Shown piece after piece: positions 36,846-46,250 of a stretch of DNA of 64,000 nucleotides. Source of the DNA: CAZHZT01 sp964537285. GTDB taxonomy: Bacteria; Bacteroidota; Bacteroidia; Chitinophagales; Saprospiraceae. The notes under the pieces are model-generated. The model was not told the origin of the DNA. It did no database searches and worked only from the letters and a program-made list of their open reading frames with translations. Positions within the stretch are counted from its first letter, which is position 1, and each line of letters starts with the position of its first letter. A program made the position numbers and the translations under genes. The stretch spans positions 1 to 64,000 of the forward strand of contig CAZHZT010000007.1 of assembly GCA_964537285.1 (NCBI GenBank). Direction: 5' to 3'.

Positions 36846-38462
36846 TTAAAAGGTTTGGAATTCAGGTGAATCACATACGGCCTCAAAAAGGCTTTCCATA
36901 GCTACCCGCACTGCTGAATCATCGCCACTATCGATGTACCCTTTCCATTCGAACGTCCAGTTGATAGGACTAAGGTTTCCAAGCAGTTTCTGACGGAAAT
37001 ATTCAAACCGCTCACTATCCGGCATCTCTGGGAAAGCTAATTTTAATAACTGGGTCACCAGTTCATCTGCATAATCGTGATTGATAAACACTGTTTGGAA
37101 AAACTGTACTATATCTAAGCTGAAAGGAACATTCTTGGAATATTTTACTGTTTTTCCACTAAGCAGGGAATAAGAAAGCTTGTAACGAGCAGCAATATTG
37201 GTTTGATCAAACCAGGATTTACTGTAGCCTGGTGCCTTGAAAAAGCCCGGATAGCCTTCTACGGACATGGGGTAGAAGGAAAAGCCCATGGGTTTGAAGT
37301 TATTGTCCAGTACTCGCCTGGGGGTATTTTCATATTCTGAAGGATTGCTGTTTAAAACACCTAGTTGATTGGCTCCAAAAAGATTGATACTGGAAAGATA
37401 AAGCTCTAGCGGCGATTTAATTTTGCCCCCGATGATCTCATTGGCATTATCACTATCATCTTCATCGTAGAAATGCACACTCTTGAGCAGCGTTCTCAGG
37501 GTATTTTCCAACTCAAAGCCATCATTGAAGAGTTGATTGGCCAAAGGCTCAATGATGTCTTTCTCAATCTCTTCCGTTAAACGATCGCTGATAAAGAAGC
37601 GATACATGCGGCGTACGTAGGCTCGTGCAGTTTCCAGTTTCCCGAACACCATATCCACGAATTCCTCTAGTTCGCGATACATATCATTTTCATCTTCAGC
37701 CCCCAGGATGGTTTGATGATCAAAGGCTGCACTGAATTTTTTGTTGCCTCTGTCATGAGCCCAGTACTTAGCGACGCCAGTAGCCAGCCCCGTTTCCGGA
37801 TCTTTATTATCAAAGCTGCTATCTTTGAAACCCGTTAAAACTCTGGCCGCTTGTTGAATATCCTCTTCGGTGTAGTTAGTGTAATTTCCCGTTGCAATTT
37901 GTTCGCCCTTAAGGATGGTAAAAAGTTCGAGGTATTCGCGGGCATAATTTTCGTTTGGGCTGCCTTTAACGTTTGCGTTATTATTCAGGTAGCGCAACAT
38001 TTTGCTGTCCAAGGTTACTTTTTGAGAAAGTTTTTTGATATTCCCGACAGCAAAAAGTTGGAATAAGCGGACGAGATCGAAGATTCTCCAATCATTATCC
38101 ACTTCGGTAACGAAGATAGAATGCCAGAAGATCGTCATCTTGTGTCGGATGGAGGGATCATGCAGCATTTCGTTGCAGAGCCAGAACCATACTGCATCTC
38201 GCTGTTTTCCACCATTGTCCGGATTATTTTCATAGGGCCCGGTGGTCAGCCACGCGGTGGTACCGTCGACCCAATTGATGGGCCCTTCGGGATGCACAAG
38301 GGCTGGAATGGAAAAAAGTTCATTAACGGCTTGCTCAGCGGTTTTGCCGGCGAAATCGGCAATTCGAGATCGGGTGATGTGAAAGGACGTACGTCGCAGC
38401 AAATGAGCTGCCAAACGTTCGCCCAGCACACCTTGTTTGAGATTTAGGGATGCCATGGGCAA
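36846..38462 (-). CDS. DUF1800 family protein (second copy)
   Basis: 538 residues. Motifs match the copy at 19653: HLLRRTSFHITRSRIADFAG near the N-terminus, KMTIFWHSIFVT (about 113-124), GSPNENYAREYLELFTI (about 177-193) and TEEDIQQAARVLTGF. There is no signal peptide. Compared with the first copy it has a longer middle region and an acidic segment (YDEDDSDNANE). Function is unknown for the family. It is the first gene of the minus-strand group DUF1800 - DUF1501 - giant surface protein. The ATG at 38462 is chosen; M4 is an alternative. Confidence 0.85.
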   Translation of the reverse strand: MPMASLNLKQGVLGERLAAHLLRRTSFHITRSRIADFAGKTAEQAVNELFSIPALVHPEGPINWVDGTTAWLTTGPYENNPDNGGKQRDAVWFWLCNEMLHDPSIRHKMTIFWHSIFVTEVDNDWRIFDLVRLFQLFAVGNIKKLSQKVTLDSKMLRYLNNNANVKGSPNENYAREYLELFTILKGEQIATGNYTNYTEEDIQQAARVLTGFKDSSFDNKDPETGLATGVAKYWAHDRGNKKFSAAFDHQTILGAEDENDMYRELEEFVDMVFGKLETARAYVRRMYRFFISDRLTEEIEKDIIEPLANQLFNDGFELENTLRTLLKSVHFYDEDDSDNANEIIGGKIKSPLELYLSSINLFGANQLGVLNSNPSEYENTPRRVLDNNFKPMGFSFYPMSVEGYPGFFKAPGYSKSWFDQTNIAARYKLSYSLLSGKTVKYSKNVPFSLDIVQFFQTVFINHDYADELVTQLLKLAFPEMPDSERFEYFRQKLLGNLSPINWTFEWKGYIDSGDDSAVRVAMESLFEAVCDSPEFQTF

Positions 38463-38762
38463 AAATCGGTTTTTATCGATAAATGGATGTTCTTGCTAAC
38501 TTATAGAGATCCTGTGAAACGTTGTGGAACAGCGCATTACTGTTGAAAGAATAGATTTTACGTTGTCGGTAAGTTGAAGGAATAGATATTTCCCTTTTAC
38601 ATCTCAAAAATAATGCATATTTTTAATAATTCCTAGGGAAAGGAAGTAATATTTGTAATTAATTTTCTTTATGATTAGCATACCAGGGTGCCTTTATGAC
38701 GAACCTTTTATCACTACTTTTTTCAGGGACAATCATTCTGCTATTATAAAAAAAGTAACATT
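38463..38762. other. Divergent promoter region
   Basis: 300 bp between divergent DUF1800 and dehydrogenase genes. No gene, repeat or clear -33/-7 pair is evident. It is A+T-rich before the dehydrogenase start. Confidence 0.4.
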
Positions 38763-39626
38763 ATGAAAATAAGTTTCATCGGATTAGGAATTATGGGTAG
38801 CCGAATGGCTCAAAATTTATTAAAAAATCAAGTTGAGCTCACCGTTTTTAATCGTTCAAAAGAACCAATGGAAGCATTGGTGAAGCAGGGAGCTAAAGCT
38901 GCAACAAGCTATGCAGATGCCGTAAATGGTGCAGATATCGTATTTACTATGCTCTCGTCTCCGGAGGTAGTAGGCAGCCTTGTTTTTGGCGAAAAAGGTT
39001 TTCTTCAAGACATGAGCGCTGATGCTCTTTGGGTGGATTGCTCCACGGTAAATCCTTCTTTTTCCAGAGGAGCTGCTGCACATGCTCAAAATCAGGGTAT
39101 TCGGTTTCTGGACGCTCCGGTGGCCGGAACGAAACCGCATGCTGAAAATGCAGAGCTAGTGTTCTTTGTTGGAGGAAGCACCAAAGATGTGGAACAAGCA
39201 ACGCCTTACATGGATATGATGGGTAAAAAAGTAATGCATGTAGGCGAAATTGGAAAGGGTGCTTCTTTCAAAATGCTGGTCAATGCCATGCTGGGCCGGT
39301 CTATGGTCATTTTCTCGGAAACCATTTTATTGGGGCAAAAAATGGGGTTTGACAGAGACTTCCTGCTTAATGTTGTGCCGAACCTGGTTGTTGCTGCCCC
39401 CGTCACCAAGTTTAAAGCAGAAATGATACGAAGTGAAGATTATGAAGTACAATTCCCTTTGGAGTTGATGCATAAGGACATGCACCTGGCAAGTGTTACC
39501 GCTTATGAATACGGTCAGCCGCTTTATATGGCGAACATTGTGAAGGAATTGTTTGCAAGTGCGAAGGAAAGTGGATTAGGAAGAGAGGATTTTGGGGCAA
39601 TTCATAAATATTTGGAGCGTAAGTAA
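38763..39626 (+). CDS. NAD(P)-dependent beta-hydroxyacid dehydrogenase
   Basis: 287 residues. The N-terminal Rossmann fold begins KISFIGLGIMGSRMAQNL (GxGxxG at about 7-12). The substrate-binding signature of the family is DAPVAGTKPHAE (about 117-128), preceded by WVDCSTVNP, and the catalytic lysine is K170 in GKGASFKMLVNAM. The family includes 3-hydroxyisobutyrate, tartronate-semialdehyde and GLYR1-type succinic-semialdehyde reductases. The SFKMLVNAM segment favours the GLYR1-like group, but substrate is not settled. It is cytoplasmic and stands alone. Confidence 0.88.
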   Translation: MKISFIGLGIMGSRMAQNLLKNQVELTVFNRSKEPMEALVKQGAKAATSYADAVNGADIVFTMLSSPEVVGSLVFGEKGFLQDMSADALWVDCSTVNPSFSRGAAAHAQNQGIRFLDAPVAGTKPHAENAELVFFVGGSTKDVEQATPYMDMMGKKVMHVGEIGKGASFKMLVNAMLGRSMVIFSETILLGQKMGFDRDFLLNVVPNLVVAAPVTKFKAEMIRSEDYEVQFPLELMHKDMHLASVTAYEYGQPLYMANIVKELFASAKESGLGREDFGAIHKYLERK

Positions 39627-39689
39627 TTGCTACTTAGTACAATTTCGGGAATTAAATTTGTGAAAATTATGTTTAAGAATAATAAGTTT

Positions 39690-39801
39690 AGTTCTTTGAC
39701 ATAAATTGTGAAAAAATGGAACTTCAAAATGATAATCCTTTCAGCCACAAGAGCATTCAAGGCTTATCATTTTGAAGTTCCACACAATTTGTCAAAGAAC
39801 G
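39690..39801. repeat. Element A, full copy 4 (opposite orientation)
   Basis: The loop reads as the reverse complement of copies 1-3 (CAGCCACAAGAGCATTCAAG). The ends are TTCTTTGACATAAATTGTG and CACAATTTGTCAAAGAAC. It lies between two plus-strand genes. Confidence 0.9.
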
Positions 39802-39837
39802 ATAAGTTTCTATTAGGCTTAATTAAAACGACTTAGA

Positions 39838-40080
39838 ATGATACTCGATATTCCTGATCACATTATTAAAAAAACGGGTATAACCCCAGAAGAACTATTA
39901 TTATTTTTGGCTATTGAACTATTCAAAGAAGAAAAAATCACTTTAGGTCAAGGAAGTAAACTAGCAGGGTTACATCAAATTCAATTCCAAAGAGAATTAG
40001 CCAAAAGAAAAATTCCAATTCATTATGGCATAGAAGAATTTGAGGCAGACTTGGAAACACTATCAAAATTAAAGTTGTAA
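39838..40080 (+). CDS. UPF0175-family antitoxin
   Basis: 80 residues. It matches the UPF0175 family: PDHIIKKTGITPEELLLFLA, then ELFKEEKITLGQGSKLAGL, a helix-turn-helix-like segment, and HYGIEEFEADLETL. Such proteins are usually encoded directly before a DUF3368 PIN-like protein, as here, where only one base separates the stop from the next ATG. It should bind DNA at its own promoter and neutralise the toxin. An element A copy ends 36 bp upstream of the start. Confidence 0.85.
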   Translation: MILDIPDHIIKKTGITPEELLLFLAIELFKEEKITLGQGSKLAGLHQIQFQRELAKRKIPIHYGIEEFEADLETLSKLKL

Positions 40081-40081
40081 A

Positions 40082-40564
40082 ATGATCGTAGTTAGCGATA
40101 CCTCCCCTGTAAGTAACCTTATTTTGATTAATCAATTAAAGCTATTAAGACATTTTTTTTCAGAAATTTACATCCCACCTTTTGTTCATTCCGAAATAAT
40201 AGCAATGAATGAATTGGGTATAAATATAGATACCTATTTATCTTCTGACTGGATCATAATAAAGGAACCTAAAAATAAAACCTCTATTATTGAACTTGAA
40301 GCAGATCTTGATAGAGGAGAATCTGAAGCTATTGTTTTAGCCAAAGAGTTAGGTGCCGAATTATTGTTAATTGACGAGCGCTTAGGAACAAAGAAGGCCA
40401 AGGAACTGGGTTTGAAAACCATTGGGCTGCTTGGCCTTCTTGTCCAAGCGAAAGAATCAGGCATTTTCCCTTCTATAAAACCATTGATAGAAGAGCTTGA
40501 AGAAAAAGGGTTTTGGATCAGCCCCAAACTCAAAGATCGAATATTAAAAAAGGTATCTGAATAA
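40082..40564 (+). CDS. DUF3368 PIN-like toxin
   Basis: 160 residues. The PIN-fold nuclease features are VVSDTSPVSNL (first acidic residue, D6), IYIPPFVHSEII, DRGESEAIVLAKELGAELLL (central acidic residues) and LLIDERLGTKKAKELGLKTI (D at about 99). The acidic set D-E-D fits metal-dependent RNA cleavage of VapC type. It forms the toxin half of a VapBC-like pair with the UPF0175 gene. The module sits between a dehydrogenase and the amylase cluster and may be mobile cargo. Its end is only 9 bp from the convergent amylase stop. Confidence 0.82.
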   Translation: MIVVSDTSPVSNLILINQLKLLRHFFSEIYIPPFVHSEIIAMNELGINIDTYLSSDWIIIKEPKNKTSIIELEADLDRGESEAIVLAKELGAELLLIDERLGTKKAKELGLKTIGLLGLLVQAKESGIFPSIKPLIEELEEKGFWISPKLKDRILKKVSE

Positions 40565-40573
40565 CAGAATTAT

Positions 40574-43420
40574 TTACTTATGCACCAACCACCTCAGCAC
40601 TTCTTCATTATCTCCGATCTTTAACTCTACCAGATAAACTCCCGGAGCAAAGCTGCCCTCTAAAGGCAAGCTATTGGCGCCCTCCGGCAATCGTCCTTTC
40701 CAAATTTCTGTAATCAACTTTCCTTGAGTGTCAAAAACAACCACCTCCACATTTTGCTCAGATGAAAGATTGAACACTAATTGAGCACCTGAAGCCCGAG
40801 CTGCCGGGTTTGGGTATATCACCGCTTCCCCTGCAGGAACAGTTGGAGTAATAATTGTGTCTTGGTCAGATTCTGCAAAAGCTGCAAAGCCGATATTTAC
40901 ATCAGTAAACAATCGATACTCTCCGGCTTCTAAATTAAGCGGTTTAGTACGGTCAGATACGTTAATACTATCGCCAGTGAAATAGCTATACCACCAGCCA
41001 TTATGCCGGAAGTTTGGATTGATTTCCCGTGCGTTGACATCAAAATTACCGATAACCGTTACATTCATTTCAGAGCTATTCAATTGAATGCGCTTCCATT
41101 CCCTTCTGGCTACATCCATGTCAAAATCTGTGGTAGAAAAAACTTCCTGCTCTTTTTTCAATTTGATCATTTCGCTAAACACGTCGAAAAGGCGAACTCT
41201 GTGTTCATCTTCCAGATAATCCCATCGAATCGGTTTTTCAGAAAGCTTACAACCCACATCCCCGTCATCTACTACACCATTCGAGCAGGTGAAAATAGAA
41301 TGATCGTACCCTAGTTCGCCCATTTGCCAAATCATTTTGGGGCCAGGAATGCTAAATAAGAATACTGCTCCTAATTCATTTCGTTGAAGAGCTGTAGTCG
41401 TGTCTGTGACATCATAAGTACCGCTTGAGTTAGAATGGCCATAGCGTAGATTTTTATACATAGTACGCTCTTCGTCGTGGCTTTCCATATACACTACGGC
41501 ATGAGGCACATTCCAGGTACGTTCTTTGTAAGATGCCCACTCAAAGTTGGAAGAGTAGCCCATAGTGGCTTCATTAAATTCGTAATTAAAATTGGCCCAC
41601 AGCATCATTCCATATTGAGCCAATACTTTTTCCTCTGAGTTATCCACAAAATGCTCAAGAATGACATAAAAATCCGGATCAACGGCCCAAATCACATCCG
41701 CCATATGCTTAATAATATCAATTCTGGATTGATCGTAGCCTCCTGCTCCAAAGTCCCCGCTAGGGTTTTGAGTAAGTCCTTTACTCAGGTCAAAACGGTA
41801 TCCGTCTACGTGATATTCTTCGATCCAGTAAGTCATTACCCGGTCAAAATAATCCGTTGTAGCTTGAGATTCGTGATTGAAATCATAGCCCACATTAAAG
41901 GCGTGCGTTGCTTCTCTGTTAAACCAAGGGTTTTCTTCCGTAGGTGCTCCGTCAAAATAAAGCCGAACCATTGGGTTCTGCCCAAACGCATGATTGTATA
42001 CTACGTCAAGAATAACGGCAATCTCTCTTCGGTGACATTCGTCAACAAAGGTTTTAAATGCTTCAGGAGTACCATAATATTTATCCAGCGCCATGTGGAA
42101 AGAGGGATTATATCCCCAACTCGAATTGCCTTCAAATTCAGATACAGGCATTAATTGAATGGCATTAACCCCAAGACGTTCCAGATAGTCAAGAGAGTCG
42201 ATTAGGGTTTGATAATCATGCGTTTCTACAAAGTCTCGTAACAATAGCTCATAAACCACCAGGTCTTCCTTAGCAGGGCGTTCATAATCATCATATTGCC
42301 AGTTAAAGGTTGGTTTATTTATTTTAAATGCCGTTACCGGCTCCGTTGTTTTTCCTGCGGGGTAAGGCTTCAAGTCGGGATATGTCCTTTCCGGGATGAA
42401 TTGATCGTTCCAAGGATCCAGCACCTTTTCGCTGTAGGGGTCACCTATTTTAATTTTTCCATCTACCCAATACTGGAAAGCATATTCCATATCGGGATCC
42501 AGGCCTGTTACATCCAGCCACCAAATGTTGCCATCAGGGGTATTTCGCATGTAGTAATTTGCATCGGCTGACCAGTCGTTAAAATCCCCGATTACATAAA
42601 CAAACTCTTTAAAAGGTGCGTAAAGCGCTAAACGAATACTTTGGTCATCAAGAACGTTCATCCCCAATTCTGTTCCTGCCGGAAGGGCCTCTATTTCAAC
42701 AGGAGGGCTAACTACATACCTCAGTGATTGTGTATAGATTTCACCACCATTTTCTGCTTCTAACAACAATTCATGGTTCCCAGAGGTAGCATTAAAGCTA
42801 TGTTCCAAAGTATCATTGGTAACACTAACCAACAAGTCGCCATTATCATAAAGAGAAAGCATTGCTGTAGTTGAAGCCACTGCCACAACATTTATTTCTT
42901 CTCCTTGAGACACAATAAAATCATCAGCAGGTGTAAGAAACTTAGCAACCAAACCTGAGTTTTCAGAGAAAAGAGGAATGAAAATATCCTGGAAATCCTC
43001 TGTTTTTCCCTCCAGACTTCCATCAGCATTTCTGAAAACCAGCCCAATTTGTGCCAAATCCGCCGAGCCAGGAATGGTTTCACCACTGTTATTATTTTCG
43101 TTAAACCAATCCAGCAAAGAGGGTGTAAATGTAAATTGGTAGAGATCAGTATCTCCGATACGGCTCATGATCACCCGATCATCATCTGTTCCCCAATCAC
43201 CAACAACGTAATTCCAGGAACCACTTGCATCTGCCAGGCCTGTATGCACATAGACGTTTGTTCCCAGCGGCAAGTCAGCTAATCCTCCATTGCCCAAGGT
43301 AGCATCATAGGTAATAACCACCTCATCCGTTACTTTTGGAAATGAGGGAGTAGTAGTAACAATTTGGGCGCTCATGGGCAGCGCTAGAAGTAGGAGTAGG
43401 TATAGGATTGTAGATTTCAT
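40574..43420 (-). CDS. Secreted GH13 alpha-amylase-family enzyme with T9SS tail
   Basis: 948 residues with a signal peptide (about 1-18, ending PMSAQ). N-terminal beta domains (about 20-165, then a CBM48-like module, 245-340, YVIGDFNDWS) precede the GH13 barrel (about 385-770). Catalytic regions are seen: I DVVYNHAFG; II GYRFDLSKG (nucleophile Asp); III VILEHFVDN (acid/base Glu); IV ESHDEERT, with SHD in place of the usual NHD, as in branching-type enzymes. A T9SS sorting domain closes the protein (AVIYPNPAAR, GVYLVELKI). It probably acts on starch or glycogen outside the cell, the only clear T9SS amylase of this cluster. It is read convergently with the toxin gene. Confidence 0.9.
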   Translation of the reverse strand: MKSTILYLLLLLALPMSAQIVTTTPSFPKVTDEVVITYDATLGNGGLADLPLGTNVYVHTGLADASGSWNYVVGDWGTDDDRVIMSRIGDTDLYQFTFTPSLLDWFNENNNSGETIPGSADLAQIGLVFRNADGSLEGKTEDFQDIFIPLFSENSGLVAKFLTPADDFIVSQGEEINVVAVASTTAMLSLYDNGDLLVSVTNDTLEHSFNATSGNHELLLEAENGGEIYTQSLRYVVSPPVEIEALPAGTELGMNVLDDQSIRLALYAPFKEFVYVIGDFNDWSADANYYMRNTPDGNIWWLDVTGLDPDMEYAFQYWVDGKIKIGDPYSEKVLDPWNDQFIPERTYPDLKPYPAGKTTEPVTAFKINKPTFNWQYDDYERPAKEDLVVYELLLRDFVETHDYQTLIDSLDYLERLGVNAIQLMPVSEFEGNSSWGYNPSFHMALDKYYGTPEAFKTFVDECHRREIAVILDVVYNHAFGQNPMVRLYFDGAPTEENPWFNREATHAFNVGYDFNHESQATTDYFDRVMTYWIEEYHVDGYRFDLSKGLTQNPSGDFGAGGYDQSRIDIIKHMADVIWAVDPDFYVILEHFVDNSEEKVLAQYGMMLWANFNYEFNEATMGYSSNFEWASYKERTWNVPHAVVYMESHDEERTMYKNLRYGHSNSSGTYDVTDTTTALQRNELGAVFLFSIPGPKMIWQMGELGYDHSIFTCSNGVVDDGDVGCKLSEKPIRWDYLEDEHRVRLFDVFSEMIKLKKEQEVFSTTDFDMDVARREWKRIQLNSSEMNVTVIGNFDVNAREINPNFRHNGWWYSYFTGDSINVSDRTKPLNLEAGEYRLFTDVNIGFAAFAESDQDTIITPTVPAGEAVIYPNPAARASGAQLVFNLSSEQNVEVVVFDTQGKLITEIWKGRLPEGANSLPLEGSFAPGVYLVELKIGDNEEVLRWLVHK

Positions 43421-43447
43421 GATGAAGTATTATAGTTATTTTTCTAA

Positions 43448-43864
43448 TTATTGAATTAAGTTGATTAACTTTTGATATTCTTCCTTAAATGAGAGTATTT
43501 TGTGATGTTTCTCTTAATTTTCAATGTATTTCTTAACAACATGGACTTTTGATGGGCTGACAGAAGCGGCATAATACCCAACCTGCCAACTGAATTTATC
43601 TTTTGTTAGTTTTTCTTGGTTTAGCCAAAAAGATGATCCTCCTTTTAATAGTTGTACTACTTTAGAGATGGTTTGCTTCTTACCCAATTGTATTAAACAG
43701 TGAACATGGTCCGTGTGCCCGTTAATTGCAGCTAATTGTACACCTTTTTCCTGACTATAGGCTTTAACAAAGTTGAATAGTTTTTGTCTTAGATCACTAT
43801 TTAAGAACGGTTCTCGCTTTCTTGTTGCCCAAACGACATGAATCCAAACTTTTGTGTATGACAT
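43448..43864 (-). pseudogene. RAYT-type Y1 transposase with nonsense codon at the metal-ligand position
   Basis: The open part (43514-43864) encodes 116 residues of an IS200/REP-associated transposase: YTKVWIHVVWATRKREP, the HUH motif H53-V-H55 in HTDHVHCLI, and the catalytic tyrosine Y113 in KKYIEN. A TAA codon then stops translation. In the same frame, reading past it gives EKHHKILSFKEEYQKLINLI and a final Q, then a stop at 43448-43450, which is the normal RAYT C-terminus. The stop replaces the residue four after the tyrosine, where TnpA enzymes have a glutamine that binds the metal; CAA to TAA is one change. Either a dead gene, a read-through or a sequencing error. A REP-like cluster lies 170 bp away. 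Confidence 0.85.
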
Positions 43865-44035
43865 TGTTTTCTGATTTGGTTATGAAATAAAAATCTTCTA
43901 TTTAAATGATTTCCGGGGAAGAAATTATCGATTTAACTTCGGGGTTAGAATTCTTGTTTACTAAAAGGTATTAAAAGTAGAACTACATTTGTTTGATAAA
44001 AAGTTTAGTATTTGAATCTGAATTTTTCAACGCTT

Positions 44036-44158
44036 TATAGCCCGGCACTTTAGTGTCGGGATAGGATTAGGAACATTTAGGGCTTTAGCTCACTATCTCG
44101 ATTAGGGCTAAAGCCCCATTTGTCTTATTTTCAATCCCGGCACTAAAGTGCCGGGCTA
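44036..44158. repeat. REP-like hairpin cluster near the RAYT gene
   Basis: The outer copies AGCCCGGCACTTTAGTGTCGG (near 44039) and CCCGGCACTAAAGTGCCGGG (44136-44155) are inverted to each other. Between them lie GGGCTTTAGC and GCTAAAGCCC, also inverted. This paired, inverted arrangement is typical of REP/BIME units mobilised by RAYTs. The remaining bases of 43865-44262 show no gene. Confidence 0.7.
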
Positions 44159-44262
44159 TTCCAACCCTCATTTCCCTAAACTTGACTTTATTTAGTGTCG
44201 AGCTGTGTATAACTAAGAAACAGGCAAGCATTAAGCAATATGTATCCAATATTTCCTTAACT

Positions 44263-46203
44263 TCACTGCACTTCAATAATTACAGCCTCATACCCCGCCA
44301 AGCGCAACCCCTCCTTAAACTCAACGCTCTCCCCCGTAATCACATTCACCCCACTTTCTCTACCCTGAATCCGCTCTTGAAAGCGCTCCAAATCCACTAG
44401 GGCTGCTTTTTCATGGGTATTCATTACGACCATAACCGTCTGCTCCTCATTATATCTAAAATACACATAGACTCCATCTTCCGGCACAAACTGCATCAAC
44501 TCACCTGACTGAAGTACCGGATTTTCTTTTCTAAAGTTCGCTAATTTACGTACATAGTTGAAAAGATTCTGTTCTTCAGGGGTGCGCCCCAAAGGTTCAA
44601 ACTTATTGACGGGATCATCCGGCCAGCCACCGGGAAAATCCTGACGGACTTTGCCGTCCGGCTCAGCCAACTGGTTAAACATCAGTTCCGTACCATAATA
44701 CAACATAGGGATACCCCGAGTTGTCAGTAAGAAGGCAATTCCCGATTTTAAACGGCGGGGATCTTCATCCACGACTGATAAAAAGCGACTTAGATCGTGA
44801 TTATCCAGAAAAATGACATTATTTTGAGGGTTTTCATACATAATGTCTTTTACCAGCGTAAAGTAAATTCGCGCAGCCCCTGAGGTCCAACCCTGTTCCT
44901 GGGTAAAGGCTTCATTGATCGCATAATAAAGCTGAAAGTCGGTTACTCCCGGAATTTGGGAACCACTCAAATCGCTGAGTAATCCTTCTTTGGAGAAAAA
45001 CGCCTGAATGGGGGCTCCATGTACCCAGGTTTCAGCAAACATGAAAAAGTCAGGATACTCCTTTTTGATAGCTCTCCCCCATTCCGACATAAACTCCTGA
45101 TCGGGATAAGCATATGTATCAATCCGGTAGGCATCTAAACCTGCATACTCGATCCACCAGATATGGTTTTGAATGAGGTATTTCTTTAACCTGGGATGTT
45201 GTTGATTCAGATCTGGCATGTGGCCATCGAACCAACCATCACTCATGCGGGATTTATCATATTCAGAAGCATAGCGATCCATTAAAGCAGGGGCCCGATA
45301 AGTGGTTTTTACATATTCATCGAATTGGTGAATCCAATCCTCGGACGGCAAATCCTGGATGAACCAATGCTTGTCTCCTACGTGATTAGGGATGATATCC
45401 ATGATGAGCTTGATTCCTCTTTTTTCACACTCATCGGAAAGTTTTAAATAAAGCTCATTATCTCCAAAACGGCGATCTATTGCGTAATGATCTGTGATTG
45501 CGTAACCATGATAAGATTCGAAAGGTTGATCATTTTCTTGTACGGGATTCAACCAGAGGGCGGTCACGCCCAATTCTTCCAGGTAATCTAAATGATCTAA
45601 GACTCCTTTCAGATCGCCACCATGCCTGAAAAACATTTTTGTTCGATCAATCTCTTTTTGGTGCATATCCTCAAAAACATCATTATTGGGATCTCCATTG
45701 GCAAAACGATCAGGCATGAGGAGGTAAATGAGGTCCGATTGATCAAGCGGATCAATACGGCCTTTATTTGAATTCCGTTCTTTTAGTTCGTATTTATACC
45801 GCCTGGTATTGCCATCGTTGGTGCAGACAATTTCGAAAGTTCCGGCCTTTGTTGTTTCTCTAATTTCCACTTCAATAAATAAATAATTAGGATTCGTCAG
45901 ACGGCTGATTTCCCGGATAAAAACACCTTCATAGTCAATTTCAGGTTCGAAATGTGCTATATTATTATCATGGATTAGAATTTCGAGCCGGGAATGTTTC
46001 ATGCCGATCCACCAGAAAGGAGGCTCCACTCTTGGGTTCAGCACATTTATGGGTTCGGCGGTTCTATAGGAATGGACTGGGCGTTCAATACCTTCCGGCA
46101 GGCGTTGCTCCGGGCCTGGAACATCTTTGATCTCTTCTTGAGAAAAGACTATAAAGCTATTTATGAATAGAATTACAAAAAGTATAAAAAAACGAAACTT
46201 CAT
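44263..46203 (-). CDS. GH13 neopullulanase/cyclomaltodextrinase-like enzyme (SusA-like)
   Basis: 646 residues with a signal peptide (about 1-21, ending IVFSQ). An N-terminal beta domain of cyclomaltodextrinase type (about 45-140; VEPPFWWIGMKHSRLEILIH) precedes the GH13 barrel (about 155-560). Catalytic regions: I DIIPNHVGD; II DAYRIDTYAYPD (nucleophile); III FMFAETWVHG (acid/base); IV FLDNHDLSR. A C-terminal beta domain ends AGYEAVIIEVQ; there is no T9SS tail, so it is probably periplasmic. Expected work: hydrolysis of pullulan, cyclodextrins and malto-oligosaccharides brought in by SusCD. The MFS transporter gene follows upstream on the same strand, separated by a terminator and element C. 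Confidence 0.92.
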   Translation of the reverse strand: MKFRFFILFVILFINSFIVFSQEEIKDVPGPEQRLPEGIERPVHSYRTAEPINVLNPRVEPPFWWIGMKHSRLEILIHDNNIAHFEPEIDYEGVFIREISRLTNPNYLFIEVEIRETTKAGTFEIVCTNDGNTRRYKYELKERNSNKGRIDPLDQSDLIYLLMPDRFANGDPNNDVFEDMHQKEIDRTKMFFRHGGDLKGVLDHLDYLEELGVTALWLNPVQENDQPFESYHGYAITDHYAIDRRFGDNELYLKLSDECEKRGIKLIMDIIPNHVGDKHWFIQDLPSEDWIHQFDEYVKTTYRAPALMDRYASEYDKSRMSDGWFDGHMPDLNQQHPRLKKYLIQNHIWWIEYAGLDAYRIDTYAYPDQEFMSEWGRAIKKEYPDFFMFAETWVHGAPIQAFFSKEGLLSDLSGSQIPGVTDFQLYYAINEAFTQEQGWTSGAARIYFTLVKDIMYENPQNNVIFLDNHDLSRFLSVVDEDPRRLKSGIAFLLTTRGIPMLYYGTELMFNQLAEPDGKVRQDFPGGWPDDPVNKFEPLGRTPEEQNLFNYVRKLANFRKENPVLQSGELMQFVPEDGVYVYFRYNEEQTVMVVMNTHEKAALVDLERFQERIQGRESGVNVITGESVEFKEGLRLAGYEAVIIEVQ

Positions 46204-46250
46204 TATATGATAAATTAAACTAATCCATAAAATAAAAAATACAGCGATTC

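Noticed and set aside
44085..44276. 63-codon minus-strand frame
   Set aside because: It is composed largely of REP-like hairpin sequence and has no protein features.
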